DNA from: Blautia coccoides
GTDB taxonomy: Bacteria; Bacillota; Clostridia; Lachnospirales; Lachnospiraceae
Assembly: GCF_034355335.1 (NCBI RefSeq)
Contig: NZ_CP136422.1
Location: 263,001-327,000 of the forward strand
Direction: 5' to 3'
DNA: 64,000 nucleotides
This document shows positions 26,428 to 35,239 of this stretch, in pieces (position 1 is the first letter of the stretch; each line of letters starts with the position of its first letter). Position numbers and translations under genes: made by a program. The notes under the pieces are model-generated. The model searched no databases. It was not told where the DNA came from and saw only the letters and a list, made by a program, of their open reading frames with translations.

Positions 26428-27135
26428 GAAGAGTTCATTTAAAAGAGAGGCTATGAAAGTACGGGGTAGAAGAACTGGGACGGCGAGCTGTTGTTCCAGT
26501 TCTTTTTTTACGGAAATGCTGTAGCCCATGCAGTCTGGAAGGATAAGCGCAAGATTTTCATTTTGCAGGGACTGGGCTTTTTCACGGAGCAGGCTGCTTA
26601 CCAGGTATGGGGAGAGAGCACGGACCCTGATTTGTATATTGCTCTCCGAAAACCAGCTCTGGGCCTGGGAGATTTGTGAGCTATCCGGGACCAGGAGGCC
26701 TATGGGACGGTCATCCGCCAGTTTTTGCAGAAGGCTGTGTATAAGGGGCTGGGGGATGATCAGCATCTTGGAGTGGCGGAGTTTGGGGAATTTTCCGGTG
26801 CACAGAAGGACAGTGGCCTGACAGCCGTCGTCTTCTGCGCGGGTGATGCAGGACTGGACCAGGGGGAGGATGTACTCCTCGCCGATGATGACCTGGGAGG
26901 CGTCCCGCATTCGGGTGACCAGGACGGAGCTGTCCGGGCCGGGGGCGAAGTTCCGGTTGATGTAATCAGCGTCAAACGGGTCCAGGGCACCGTATTCCTG
27001 CAAAATTATGTTGGGAGCCAATAAAGGACAGATGTCCCCGGTTATGTCGGTCCGGGGACTCTGTCCTATAGTGACGGCTCCTATTTTTGTCTGTGTCCGG
27101 ATAGCCGGATCATTGTTCTTATCAGATTTTTTCAT
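26419..27135 (-). CDS. AroM family protein
   Basis: This protein of about 238 residues matches AroM: KIGAVTIGQSPRTDITGDI near the N-terminus, EYGALDPFD, and a C-terminal DCMGYS segment. AroM of Escherichia coli has no settled activity; the fold resembles Asp/Glu racemase-type proteins with paired cysteines, and Cys residues are present here (VLLCTGKF, LPDCMGY). I choose the ATG at 27135, with AAGGTG upstream, over the GTG at 27144. It lies 21 bases after the DUF1177 gene, in the same operon. Confidence 0.85.
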   Translation of the reverse strand: MKKSDKNNDPAIRTQTKIGAVTIGQSPRTDITGDICPLLAPNIILQEYGALDPFDADYINRNFAPGPDSSVLVTRMRDASQVIIGEEYILPLVQSCITRAEDDGCQATVLLCTGKFPKLRHSKMLIIPQPLIHSLLQKLADDRPIGLLVPDSSQISQAQSWFSESNIQIRVRALSPYLVSSLLREKAQSLQNENLALILPDCMGYSISVKKELEQQLAVPVLLPRTFIASLLNELFGS

Positions 27136-27156
27136 AGTGAGCACCTTGTCTTTTGC

Positions 27157-28089
27157 TTATCTGCCGAAGGTCTGGAAGACTTTCATTTCACCGTAGAGTT
27201 CCAGCAGATGAGCGTATTCCTGTTCGCTGTAGAAGGAAATCTTGCCTTCTCCGTAGCCTTTGGCTACCTCAACTGCAAACCTTGCTGCGGATTCAACATC
27301 CAGAGGATGGCTGGCACCTGTTGCACAGCCGGCTACCGGCTGCTCTGTTGTTATGGCTACACCAACTACCGGGGCATCTGTAGCTGTTGCAGGCTGCAGG
27401 ATGCTGTTCAGGTGGTGCAGATCATTGCCGTAAGGTGTGATGTCCTGCTGGGAAACCGGGAATACGTGCGGCAGTTTTCCGGTTACACGTGTCATCACGT
27501 CTAAAAGGTCATCGCTGACTTCCAGAATGTAGCCGCTCTTGATGGTGGGGGAGATGGCAAAGCCGTTGGTGTTGATGACTTTGTTGCCCTTTGTGGTGTC
27601 GATGGAGATAATGGCATCCATGCGCGGGTCTACTTCTTTTTCGTTATTGGTCTGCATGTCGATCGGTGAATCCATGAACGGAACAGGATAGTGTTCCTGA
27701 GTAGGAGCATCCGGGCAGATGTGGGTGGCAACCAGAATGTCGCCTTTGAGCACATCGCCGTTTTTGTTCATCTCTGCCAGTTTGAGGCCTGCGGAGAGTG
27801 CTGCAAGAGCACCGTCACCGTCGGATACAAAGCCTGTCAGTTCAGGACGCGCTCCCAGGCCTCCCAGGCGTCCGATGATGCCCAGAGTCGGGGTGCTGCC
27901 GCCGCTTGATTTGCCGTCGCTGCCTTTGATCAGTACGGTGATGCAGTCTGTGCTGCCTTTTTCACTTGTGACGGTTTCCACTGTTACCTCGTGTGCGCCG
28001 CGCTCTTTTAATAATTCTGTGATCTGTTTTCCGTTTGCTGCCGGTGTATCCAGCAAGTCAAATAATTCCAGAACCTGTCTTAATATCAT
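27157..28089 (-). CDS. DUF1177 family protein
   Basis: This soluble protein of about 310 residues has the conserved DUF1177 stretches GRLGGLGARPELTGFVSDGDGALA, HICPDAPT and DAIISIDTTKGN. The pattern of Asp, His and Glu residues (VSDGDGA, ATHICPDA) suggests a metal site, though no activity is known to me. The ATG at 28089 follows GGGAGGAA; the longer frame has no site. DUF1177 and AroM genes commonly sit together beside peptide importers, as here. A role in processing an imported peptide or amino-acid derivative is inferred. Confidence 0.85.
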   Translation of the reverse strand: MILRQVLELFDLLDTPAANGKQITELLKERGAHEVTVETVTSEKGSTDCITVLIKGSDGKSSGGSTPTLGIIGRLGGLGARPELTGFVSDGDGALAALSAGLKLAEMNKNGDVLKGDILVATHICPDAPTQEHYPVPFMDSPIDMQTNNEKEVDPRMDAIISIDTTKGNKVINTNGFAISPTIKSGYILEVSDDLLDVMTRVTGKLPHVFPVSQQDITPYGNDLHHLNSILQPATATDAPVVGVAITTEQPVAGCATGASHPLDVESAARFAVEVAKGYGEGKISFYSEQEYAHLLELYGEMKVFQTFGR

Positions 28090-28184
28090 TACAAATTCCT
28101 CCCATAAATGTGCGTTTTTATCCAGTCTATAACATCGACCGCTGAAAATCAATAGGTTTTTTGCATATTATGTCGAAAAAGGAG

Positions 28185-28217
28185 TTGCAATTTAAAGCAC
28201 TAAAAGGTATAATACCT
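28185..28217 (+). promoter_or_regulatory. Promoter of the peptide importer operon with palindromic -10
   Basis: TTGCAA (28185-28190) and TATAAT (28208-28213) have a 17-base spacer. The -10 box lies inside the perfect palindrome AGGTATAATACCT (28205-28217), a likely operator. The ATG follows about 110 bases later, leaving a leader that includes GGTAAAGCGTTACAA, which is loosely cre-like. Confidence 0.7.
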
Positions 28218-28329
28218 ATAAAATTTGTCCCAGGCTGCATTTTGTTGAGGAAAATTAGATATAGTTGGGACAGATAATAAGCTTTATCTTGGTAAAGCGT
28301 TACAACGAAGCAGTAAAAGGAGGAAAATT

Positions 28330-29991
28330 ATGAAAAGAAAGAGTTTAGCATTAGCTCTTGCTGCTGTACTCTGCGTATCCTCCCTGACAGCGTGTGGAAG
28401 CTCAGGAAACGACAGCAAAAAAGACACGGCTGACAAGGGAACCGAAGCAGGAACAGAATCCGGCAGCGAAACAAAACAGGTGGAAAAAGAAAAGATTGAT
28501 GTGCCTGATGAACCTACAAAGGGTGGTACCCTGACCGTATCCTTATCCTCATCACCGAGGAATCTGGACCCGGCAAAATACACAGGCTCTTATGAGGGCC
28601 AGGTGATCAACAACGTTTGTGACAGAGTTGTTGAGTACAACAAGGATTTATCAGAGATCGTACCTTCACTGGCAGAGAGCTGGACAGTCAGCGACGACGG
28701 ACTTACATATGTGTTCAAGATCCGCCAGGGTGTTAAGTTCCAGAAGGGTGAGTACCAGGACGGACGTGAGATGACAGCAGAGGATATTGCTTATTCCTTA
28801 AACCGTTCCGCAAAAGACTCTTCCCTGAACCGTCTGGATATGCTTGAGAACGCGGAAGTGACAGGTGACTGGGAAGTGACATGTACACTTGCAGAGCCGA
28901 ACGCAGCATTCCTGACAGCTCTGACTGACGCAGGTAACTCTGTTGTTCCGAAAGAGGAAGTTGAAGGATGGGGCGATGACTTTGGTGCACATCTTGTAGG
29001 TACCGGCCCGTTTGCAATGGAATCCTTTGAGCTTGACCAGCAGTCTGTACTGGTGAAAAACCCGGATTACTGGGTAGCTGAGCCGAATCTGGACAAACTG
29101 GTATTCAAAGTGATCACAGATTCCAACCAGGCAGCCAATGCTCTGAAAACAGGTGAGATCGATATTGCTTCCAGCATCACAGGTGAAGCTGTACAGTCTG
29201 TACGTGACGACTCCAAGCTGCAGTTAATGGAGATGCCGGGTCTGCACGTAGCTTATATTTACTTCAACCAGGTAAACGGACCGACAGCTGACAAGAAAGT
29301 CAGAGAAGCATTGATCAAAGCCATCAATGTAGAGGAGATGACAGCCAGCATTTATCAGTATGGTGAAGCTGTTCCGGCTAAATTATCTCTGCCGCCGGGA
29401 TCCTGGGGATACGATGCATCCTGTGAAGAACTGGTACCGGATTATGATCCGGAAGGCGCTAAGAAGCTCCTCGCAGAAGCAGGATATCCGGATGGATTTG
29501 AATGCGACCTTTATATTTCAAATACAGCATTACGTGAAAAAATGGCAACTCTGGTACAGGCTTACTTAAAGACAAACCTGAATGTTACAGTAAATATCAA
29601 CAAGAGCGAGTGGGGTACCTTCAGTGAATCCGCATCTTCAGGAAACGCTGATATGTACGGTATGTCCTGGACTTGGTATCCAGACCCATACTTCTTCCTG
29701 AACAAACTGTTCTCCAGCAAAGAGATTGGTGCTCTTGGAAACGGACAGGGATTCTCTAACCCAGAAGTTGACCAGCTGCTTGACGACGCATTGAAAGCGA
29801 CCGACCAGAATGAACGTGCAGATATGTATAAAAAAGCACTGAGAATCGTGACAGAAGAACTGCCGGGTATTTTCTACTCAAACGAAAATGTTATCCATGG
29901 ACTGAATCCGGAAGTACAGGATTTTGTACAGAAGGCAGACAACCAGATGTTCTTTGTGACACCTTGGACAAATGTCTGGAAAGTGCAGTAA
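28330..29991 (+). CDS. Peptide-binding lipoprotein of a Dpp/Opp importer
   Basis: This 553-residue family-5 solute-binding protein has a signal peptide with lipobox LTAC (near 19-22). Conserved stretches include NLDPAKYTGSYEGQVINNVCDRVVEY, DGLTYVFKIRQGVKFQ, and a C-terminal ELPGIFYSNENVIHG. It is anchored outside and presents peptides or similar ligands to the permease pair downstream. A strong intercistronic hairpin follows, which fits higher expression of the binding protein than of the permeases. Confidence 0.93.
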   Translation: MKRKSLALALAAVLCVSSLTACGSSGNDSKKDTADKGTEAGTESGSETKQVEKEKIDVPDEPTKGGTLTVSLSSSPRNLDPAKYTGSYEGQVINNVCDRVVEYNKDLSEIVPSLAESWTVSDDGLTYVFKIRQGVKFQKGEYQDGREMTAEDIAYSLNRSAKDSSLNRLDMLENAEVTGDWEVTCTLAEPNAAFLTALTDAGNSVVPKEEVEGWGDDFGAHLVGTGPFAMESFELDQQSVLVKNPDYWVAEPNLDKLVFKVITDSNQAANALKTGEIDIASSITGEAVQSVRDDSKLQLMEMPGLHVAYIYFNQVNGPTADKKVREALIKAINVEEMTASIYQYGEAVPAKLSLPPGSWGYDASCEELVPDYDPEGAKKLLAEAGYPDGFECDLYISNTALREKMATLVQAYLKTNLNVTVNINKSEWGTFSESASSGNADMYGMSWTWYPDPYFFLNKLFSSKEIGALGNGQGFSNPEVDQLLDDALKATDQNERADMYKKALRIVTEELPGIFYSNENVIHGLNPEVQDFVQKADNQMFFVTPWTNVWKVQ

Positions 29992-30018
29992 TCAATTAAG
30001 TTAAGAGTAAATGAGGTT

Positions 30019-30051
30019 GCAGGGGGTATTGCTGTTCGCGATGCCCCCTGC
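30019..30051 (+). other. Intercistronic hairpin after the binding-protein gene
   Basis: GCAGGGGG (30019-30026) pairs with CCCCCTGC (30044-30051), and the stem extends partly inward. No T-run follows. It probably protects the binding-protein mRNA and lowers readthrough to the permease genes. Confidence 0.55.
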
Positions 30052-30086
30052 TTGTCAGATTAAAATGAAAAGGGCGGTAGAAATTC

Positions 30087-31049
30087 GTGTTAAAAACCAT
30101 TTTGAAGAGAATTTTACAAAGTATTCCAACCCTCTTGATCGTAGTTACGGTAACTTTTGTTCTGACCAGAATGATTCCTGGCAATCCGGCTCGAAGCATA
30201 CTCGGACCCCAGGCGTCCCCGGATGCCATTGCGGAGCTGGAAGAGGAAATGGGACTGAATAAGAGTAAGGCAGAACAGTATGTGGATTACATGTTCAATG
30301 CCCTGAAAGGGGATTTTGGAAAATCCTATGTGTACAATAAACCGGTGACAAGCCTGATCGCGGAGAGAATTCCAAACACACTTGTCATCACTCTCACAAG
30401 TCTCGTGATCGCACTGATCATCGGACTTGGCATAGGTGTGTTTTCTGCGCTCCACCAGTATTCTGTTCTGGATTATGTATTTATGATCCTGGCCCTGGTG
30501 GGTGTGTCCATGCCGATCTTCTGGTTAGGTATGATGCTGGTTATGACCTTCAGTGTTAATCTGGGATGGCTGCCGGCTCTGGGTATGGGGGATCTGAGCA
30601 ATGGCCTGGGTGATTTCATCAGCCATATGATCCTGCCCTGTTTCTGTCTGGCAACTATACCTACAGCTACATTTGCCAGGATCACACGTTCCAGCATGCT
30701 GGAAGTTGTCAACAATGACTCTATCAAATCCCTCCGCGCAAGAGGTATCAAAGAGAGCGTAGTCATCTGGAAGCATGCGCTTAAAAACGCGCTTCCGCCA
30801 ATCGTTACTGTGCTGGGCCTTCAGCTTGCCCAGGCATTTACCGGTGCTATCCTGACTGAGAGTATCTTCTCCTGGCCGGGAATGGGAACTATGATCGTAA
30901 GTGCCATTGACAACCGTGACTATCAGCTGATCCAGGGAACCGTTCTGTTTATTGCAGTGGTGTTCGTTGTGGTCAACCTGCTGGTGGACGTGGTCTACAT
31001 GCTGATCAACCCGAGAGTAAGCTACGAAAGCGGAAAAGGAGGAAACTAA
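30087..31049 (+). CDS. Peptide ABC permease, DppB-like
   Basis: This 320-residue permease has six membrane helices. Family features are TRMIPGNPARSILG in the first outside loop and the EAA-like loop ARGIKESVVIWKHALKNALPPIVT. The GTG at 30087 is the best start in this frame, with AGGGCGG upstream. Its stop abuts the ATG of the DppC-like gene, so the two are made together. Confidence 0.92.
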   Translation: MLKTILKRILQSIPTLLIVVTVTFVLTRMIPGNPARSILGPQASPDAIAELEEEMGLNKSKAEQYVDYMFNALKGDFGKSYVYNKPVTSLIAERIPNTLVITLTSLVIALIIGLGIGVFSALHQYSVLDYVFMILALVGVSMPIFWLGMMLVMTFSVNLGWLPALGMGDLSNGLGDFISHMILPCFCLATIPTATFARITRSSMLEVVNNDSIKSLRARGIKESVVIWKHALKNALPPIVTVLGLQLAQAFTGAILTESIFSWPGMGTMIVSAIDNRDYQLIQGTVLFIAVVFVVVNLLVDVVYMLINPRVSYESGKGGN

Positions 31050-31952
31050 ATGGGCGCACAGAATACAGAAGCCTTAGGCGCAAAAGCTCATGAGGAAATG
31101 CTGAAAAAAGAGCGTCGGGCCAATAATGTCTGGAATAAACTGAAAAGAAACAAGACGGCTATGATCGGCCTTGTCATTGTGCTGTTTATGGTGGTCATTG
31201 CCATTTTCGCTCCCGTCATCACAAGTGTGGATCCGGATGAGATCCATCCGCTGGATACCTTCCTGACACCCGGGCAGGATGGTCATATTTTCGGAACGGA
31301 TGAGTTTGGGCGTGACCTGTTTGCCAGAATTCTTTACGGTTCCCGTGTCTCCATCATTGTGGCTGTGGGCGGTACCATCGTTGCAGGTATTATCGGAATC
31401 CTGCTGGGACTGATTGCGGGTTACATGGGCGGATTCGTGGACGCTGTCATCATGCGTATTATGGACGGCCTTCTGGCTTTCCCGTTCGTACTTCTGTCTA
31501 TTATCCTGATGACCGTTCTGGGTCCGGGTGTGGTGAATGTTATCATAGCTATCGGCGTGGGAAATGTACCCAGCTTCGCCAGGGTTGTGCGAGGTGAGGT
31601 ACATATTGTAAAGAACGAGGAATACTGTAATGCGGGAAGAGTTATCGGTGTATCCAATATAAGAATGCTGTTTTCACACATTCTGCCCAACATTCTCTCC
31701 CCGGTTATTGTTTACGCTACACTGGGTGTTGCCGGTGCCATCATTTCTGAAGCTGCTCTGAGCTTTTTGGGACTTGGTATCTCTACACCTACCTCATCCT
31801 GGGGAAGTATCCTGCGCCAGGGTAAAGACTGTCTGAACACGGCTCCTCATGTAGCTATGATCTCCGGTCTGTTTATCCTTGTCACAGTTCTCGGATTTAA
31901 CCTTCTCGGCGATGGTATCCGTGATGTCCTTGACCCGAAGATGAAGAAATAA
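31050..31952 (+). CDS. Peptide ABC permease, DppC-like
   Basis: This 300-residue permease has the DppC/OppC N-terminal extension (NVWNKLKRNKTAMIGL), the FGTDEFGRDLFARILYGSR signature and the EAA loop AGRVIGVSNIRMLFSHILPNI. It starts directly after the previous stop with an AGGAGG site inside that gene. It forms the membrane channel with the DppB-like subunit. Confidence 0.93.
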   Translation: MGAQNTEALGAKAHEEMLKKERRANNVWNKLKRNKTAMIGLVIVLFMVVIAIFAPVITSVDPDEIHPLDTFLTPGQDGHIFGTDEFGRDLFARILYGSRVSIIVAVGGTIVAGIIGILLGLIAGYMGGFVDAVIMRIMDGLLAFPFVLLSIILMTVLGPGVVNVIIAIGVGNVPSFARVVRGEVHIVKNEEYCNAGRVIGVSNIRMLFSHILPNILSPVIVYATLGVAGAIISEAALSFLGLGISTPTSSWGSILRQGKDCLNTAPHVAMISGLFILVTVLGFNLLGDGIRDVLDPKMKK

Positions 31953-31966
31953 GCAGGAGGTGCCAG

Positions 31967-33148
31967 ATGAGCGATTTTAAAGAGAGAGTACAAAAGAGGG
32001 TAGAGGAGATACTGCCTGAATTGATCGGACTTTCCAACACAGTTTGGGAGCATCCGGAATATAATTTTGAGGAGTTTCATGCCTGCAGATCCATGTCTGA
32101 ACTTTTAAAGAAATTCGGCTTTGAGGTGACGACAGGTGTAGGTGGGATCGAGACTTCTGTGAAGGCTGTGTATGACACAGGAAAAGAAGGTCCAAATATT
32201 GGTATCTTCGGCGAGTTCGACGCTGTTCCGGGGATGGGACATTCCTGCGGACATAACCTGATGTGTGCCATGGCTGTGGGAGCCGGAGAAGCGGTTCATT
32301 CCGTCATTGATGATATCGGCGGAAAAGTCACGGTATTCGGTACCCCTGCAGAGGAAGGCGGAGGCGGGAAGATCATTATGCTCAATAACGGTGCCTTTCA
32401 GGGACTGGATATTGCCATGATCCTTCATTCGGCCAGTGATACAGTGGTAAATGATATTTCCTACTCCAGAACAGACCTGATCGTGGATTACTACGGGAAG
32501 ACATCCCATGCGGCCACATGGCCGGAAGAAGGCATCAGCGCCTTAAATCCCATTCTTGATCTGTTTCAGATCGTGAACTCCATGCGGCTGGAGCTGGCTG
32601 ACAAAGGGAAGATCCTGGGGATTATCTCAAAAGGCGGAGAGGAACCCATCTATATCCCGGATCACTGCCAGGCCAGGTTTACTATCCGTTCCTTCAGCAT
32701 GAAGTATAAGCTGGAGCTTTTGGAGCGCTTTAAAAAGATATGCCAGCATGTGGCAGAGATCACAAACACAAGACTGGAGATATCTGACGATGGGCTTGCC
32801 TATGAGGATATCCGCAACAACCAGTCTCTGGAAAGTGCCCTGGAGAAGAATTTTACAGCACTGGGTGAGATCGTAAAACCAAGGGAAAAGGCCCTGGGTA
32901 TTGGCTGTACGGACATGGGAAATGTGACCCATGAGATACCGGGACTTCAGTCATACGTTCTGGTGGTGCCGGAGACCAGAGGCCATACAAAAGAGTTTGA
33001 AGATGCCTGCTACAGTGAGGCGGGACACAAGACTATCGCTGTGGGCTCCAAAGCTATGGCAATGACTGCAGTGGATGTGCTGACTAACCCGGAACTGCTG
33101 GAAGCGATCAGGAAAGACTTTAAGGAAATGAAGGAAAAATACGAATAG
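31967..33148 (+). CDS. M20 family amidohydrolase/peptidase, AbgB-like
   Basis: This 393-residue zinc-type hydrolase carries GEFDAVPG (Asp85) and GHSCGHN (91-97) with the Cys/His metal-binding pattern of M20D aminoacylases and aminobenzoyl-glutamate hydrolases. It also has the later HTKEFED segment and the small dimerisation domain (KTSHAATWPEEG). A GGAGGTG site precedes the ATG. It is placed between permease and ATPase genes of the importer, so it almost certainly hydrolyses the imported amide or N-acyl/dipeptide substrate. Confidence 0.9.
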   Translation: MSDFKERVQKRVEEILPELIGLSNTVWEHPEYNFEEFHACRSMSELLKKFGFEVTTGVGGIETSVKAVYDTGKEGPNIGIFGEFDAVPGMGHSCGHNLMCAMAVGAGEAVHSVIDDIGGKVTVFGTPAEEGGGGKIIMLNNGAFQGLDIAMILHSASDTVVNDISYSRTDLIVDYYGKTSHAATWPEEGISALNPILDLFQIVNSMRLELADKGKILGIISKGGEEPIYIPDHCQARFTIRSFSMKYKLELLERFKKICQHVAEITNTRLEISDDGLAYEDIRNNQSLESALEKNFTALGEIVKPREKALGIGCTDMGNVTHEIPGLQSYVLVVPETRGHTKEFEDACYSEAGHKTIAVGSKAMAMTAVDVLTNPELLEAIRKDFKEMKEKYE

Positions 33149-33161
33149 ATGAGGAGTTATT

Positions 33162-34181
33162 ATGAGTGATACCTTACTGACAGTAAAAGATTTAAAGACC
33201 TATTTTTTCCTTGCAAGCGGAGTGTCAAAAGCAGTGGATGGTGTCAGTTTTGAGTTGAAAAAAGGTGAGACCATGGGAATCGTGGGGGAATCCGGCTCAG
33301 GAAAGAGTGTAAGCTCCTCATCCATCATACGTCTGCTTCCACCGCGTACGGGAAAAATCGTGGGCGGTGAGATCAACTTTGACGGCAAGGATGTGCTGAA
33401 GCTTACCAAGAAAGAGCTTTTGGACTTCCGCGGCAAGGATATAGCGGTTATTTTCCAGGACCCAATGACAAGTCTGGACCCTGTATTTAAGATTGGAAAC
33501 CAGATGGTAGAGATGATCTGTGCCCACCAGGACGTGGACAAGAAAACAGCGTGGAATATGGCAGTGGAAGCCCTGAATAAAGTGGGGATCCCCCAGCCGG
33601 AAAAACGTATGGAGGCTTATCCTTACGAGCTGTCCGGCGGTATGTGCCAGCGTGTCATCATAGCCATGGCTGTGTGCTGCAAGCCTAAGCTGGTCATTGC
33701 CGATGAGCCTACCACAGCCCTTGACGTTACCGTTCAGGCACAGGTTCTGGCTCTTTTGAAAGAGCTGCAGGATGAGTACAATACCTCCATTCTGCTGATC
33801 ACCCATAACCTGGGTGTTGTGTGGGAGATGTGTGATACAGTTATGGTGCTGTACGCGGGAAATACCGTCGAATATGCGACTACCAAAGACCTGTATTCCA
33901 AACCGCTGCATCCATATACATGGGGACTTCTGGATTCTATGCCAAAGCTCTCTGATGAAAATAAAGGGATGCTGAACACCATTCCCGGTACACCGCCTGA
34001 CCTGCGTCTGACAGGCAAATGCTGCAACTTCTACAACCGCTGCCCGTACGTGACGGAAAAATGCCGTGCTGAGGTTCCGCCTCTTGTTGAAGTGGAGCCG
34101 GGACATTTTGTGGCATGTCACAGGCAGGATCTGGAGAACAAATTAGTCAGAGGGGAAGTGAACGAAGAAAATGAAGGATGA
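33162..34181 (+). CDS. Peptide ABC ATPase, DppD-like
   Basis: This 339-residue ATPase has Walker [11 protein letters not shown] loop [12 protein letters not shown], signature [14 protein letters not shown], Walker [13 protein letters not shown] and switch His in LITHNLGV. The C-terminal oligopeptide-ATPase extension has the cysteine cluster [15 protein letters not shown], typical of DppD/OppD iron-sulfur-like sites. It overlaps the next ATPase gene by 11 bases. Confidence 0.93.
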   Translation: MSDTLLTVKDLKTYFFLASGVSKAVDGVSFELKKGETMGIVGESGSGKSVSSSSIIRLLPPRTGKIVGGEINFDGKDVLKLTKKELLDFRGKDIAVIFQDPMTSLDPVFKIGNQMVEMICAHQDVDKKTAWNMAVEALNKVGIPQPEKRMEAYPYELSGGMCQRVIIAMAVCCKPKLVIADEPTTALDVTVQAQVLALLKELQDEYNTSILLITHNLGVVWEMCDTVMVLYAGNTVEYATTKDLYSKPLHPYTWGLLDSMPKLSDENKGMLNTIPGTPPDLRLTGKCCNFYNRCPYVTEKCRAEVPPLVEVEPGHFVACHRQDLENKLVRGEVNEENEG

Positions 34182-35157
34182 GAAGAAGGTTCTTATGAAG
34201 GTCAGAAACCTGACCAAGGAATTTAAGATCAAAGCCAGCAAATTCGGTGAGCAGCCCCAGATCCTCCACGCAGTCAATGACGTTTCCGTGGATATCTATG
34301 AAGGCGAGACACTGGGTATTATCGGAGAATCAGGATGCGGTAAATCCACATTTGGAAAGACTCTCATCCAGCTTCACAAAGCCACTTCCGGAAGTGTGGA
34401 GTACAATGGCAGAGACATTTTCTCCTTACAGGGAAAAGAGCTGAAGGATTTAAAAAGGGATATCCAGATGGTATTCCAGGACCCTTATTCCTCTCTGGAC
34501 CCCAGAAAAACAGCGGCAAAGATCATCGCAGAGCCGCTGGTAGTGCATAAGCTGGAGCCTGATAAGAAAAAAAGGGATGACAAGGTGCTGGGCCTCATGC
34601 GTGAGGTTGGACTTGATGTACAGCATGTAAACCGTTTCCCTCATGAGTTTTCAGGAGGGCAGAGACAGAGGATCAATGTTGCCCGCGCGCTTGCGCTGAA
34701 TCCTAAGCTGATCATCTGTGACGAGCCGGTTTCCGCACTGGACGTATCCATTCAGGCTCAGGTTCTGAACCTGTTTAACCGGCTGCAGAAGGAGTATAAC
34801 CTGACATATGTGTTTATCTCCCATGACCTGGGTGTTATCAAGCATGTAAGTGACAGGATCGCCATTATGTATCTGGGACGTATCGTGGAGCTGTGTGATG
34901 CTGATAAGCTGTATGACAACCCGCTGCATCCGTATACAAAGGCATTGTTGTCTGCGATCCCCACGGAGTCTCCTTTTGTAAAGAAAGAGAGAATTGTGAT
35001 GAAGGGGGATATCCCCAGTCCAATTGGTGACCAGACAGGATGTCCGCTGGCAGGAAGGTGCCCCCAGTGTATGGAGCGCTGCCGTAAGGAAATGCCTAAG
35101 CTTATGAAACAGGAGGAAGGCCACCAGGTAGCTTGTTTCCTGTATGATGGAAAATAA
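34171..35157 (+). CDS. Peptide ABC ATPase, DppF-like
   Basis: This 328-residue ATPase has Walker A GESGCGKST, Q loop MVFQDPYSSLDP, signature FSGGQRQRINVARA, Walker B LIICDEPVSALD and switch His in ISHDLGV. The C-terminal extension with CPLAGRCPQCMERC completes the Dpp/Opp heterodimer. It overlaps the DppD-like gene, which points to coupled translation. Confidence 0.93.
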   Translation: MKDEKKVLMKVRNLTKEFKIKASKFGEQPQILHAVNDVSVDIYEGETLGIIGESGCGKSTFGKTLIQLHKATSGSVEYNGRDIFSLQGKELKDLKRDIQMVFQDPYSSLDPRKTAAKIIAEPLVVHKLEPDKKKRDDKVLGLMREVGLDVQHVNRFPHEFSGGQRQRINVARALALNPKLIICDEPVSALDVSIQAQVLNLFNRLQKEYNLTYVFISHDLGVIKHVSDRIAIMYLGRIVELCDADKLYDNPLHPYTKALLSAIPTESPFVKKERIVMKGDIPSPIGDQTGCPLAGRCPQCMERCRKEMPKLMKQEEGHQVACFLYDGK

Positions 35158-35169
35158 AAGGTAACCATT

Positions 35170-35203
35170 GCCGCCGGGTGCAGCAAAATGCATATCCGGC
35201 GGC
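35170..35203 (+). other. Intercistronic hairpin before the second M20 gene
   Basis: GCCGCCGG (35170-35177) pairs with CCGGCGGC (35196-35203). The following TGTGTATTTATT is a poor T-run, so this may be a weak terminator or an mRNA-stabilising hairpin. Confidence 0.45.
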
Positions 35204-35239
35204 TGTGTATTTATTCTATTTAAGAAAGTGTGAGCGAAA

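Noticed and set aside
28289..28306. cre-like site GGTAAAGCGTTACAA
   Set aside because: It departs from the cre consensus in spacing, so it is mentioned only as a loose match.
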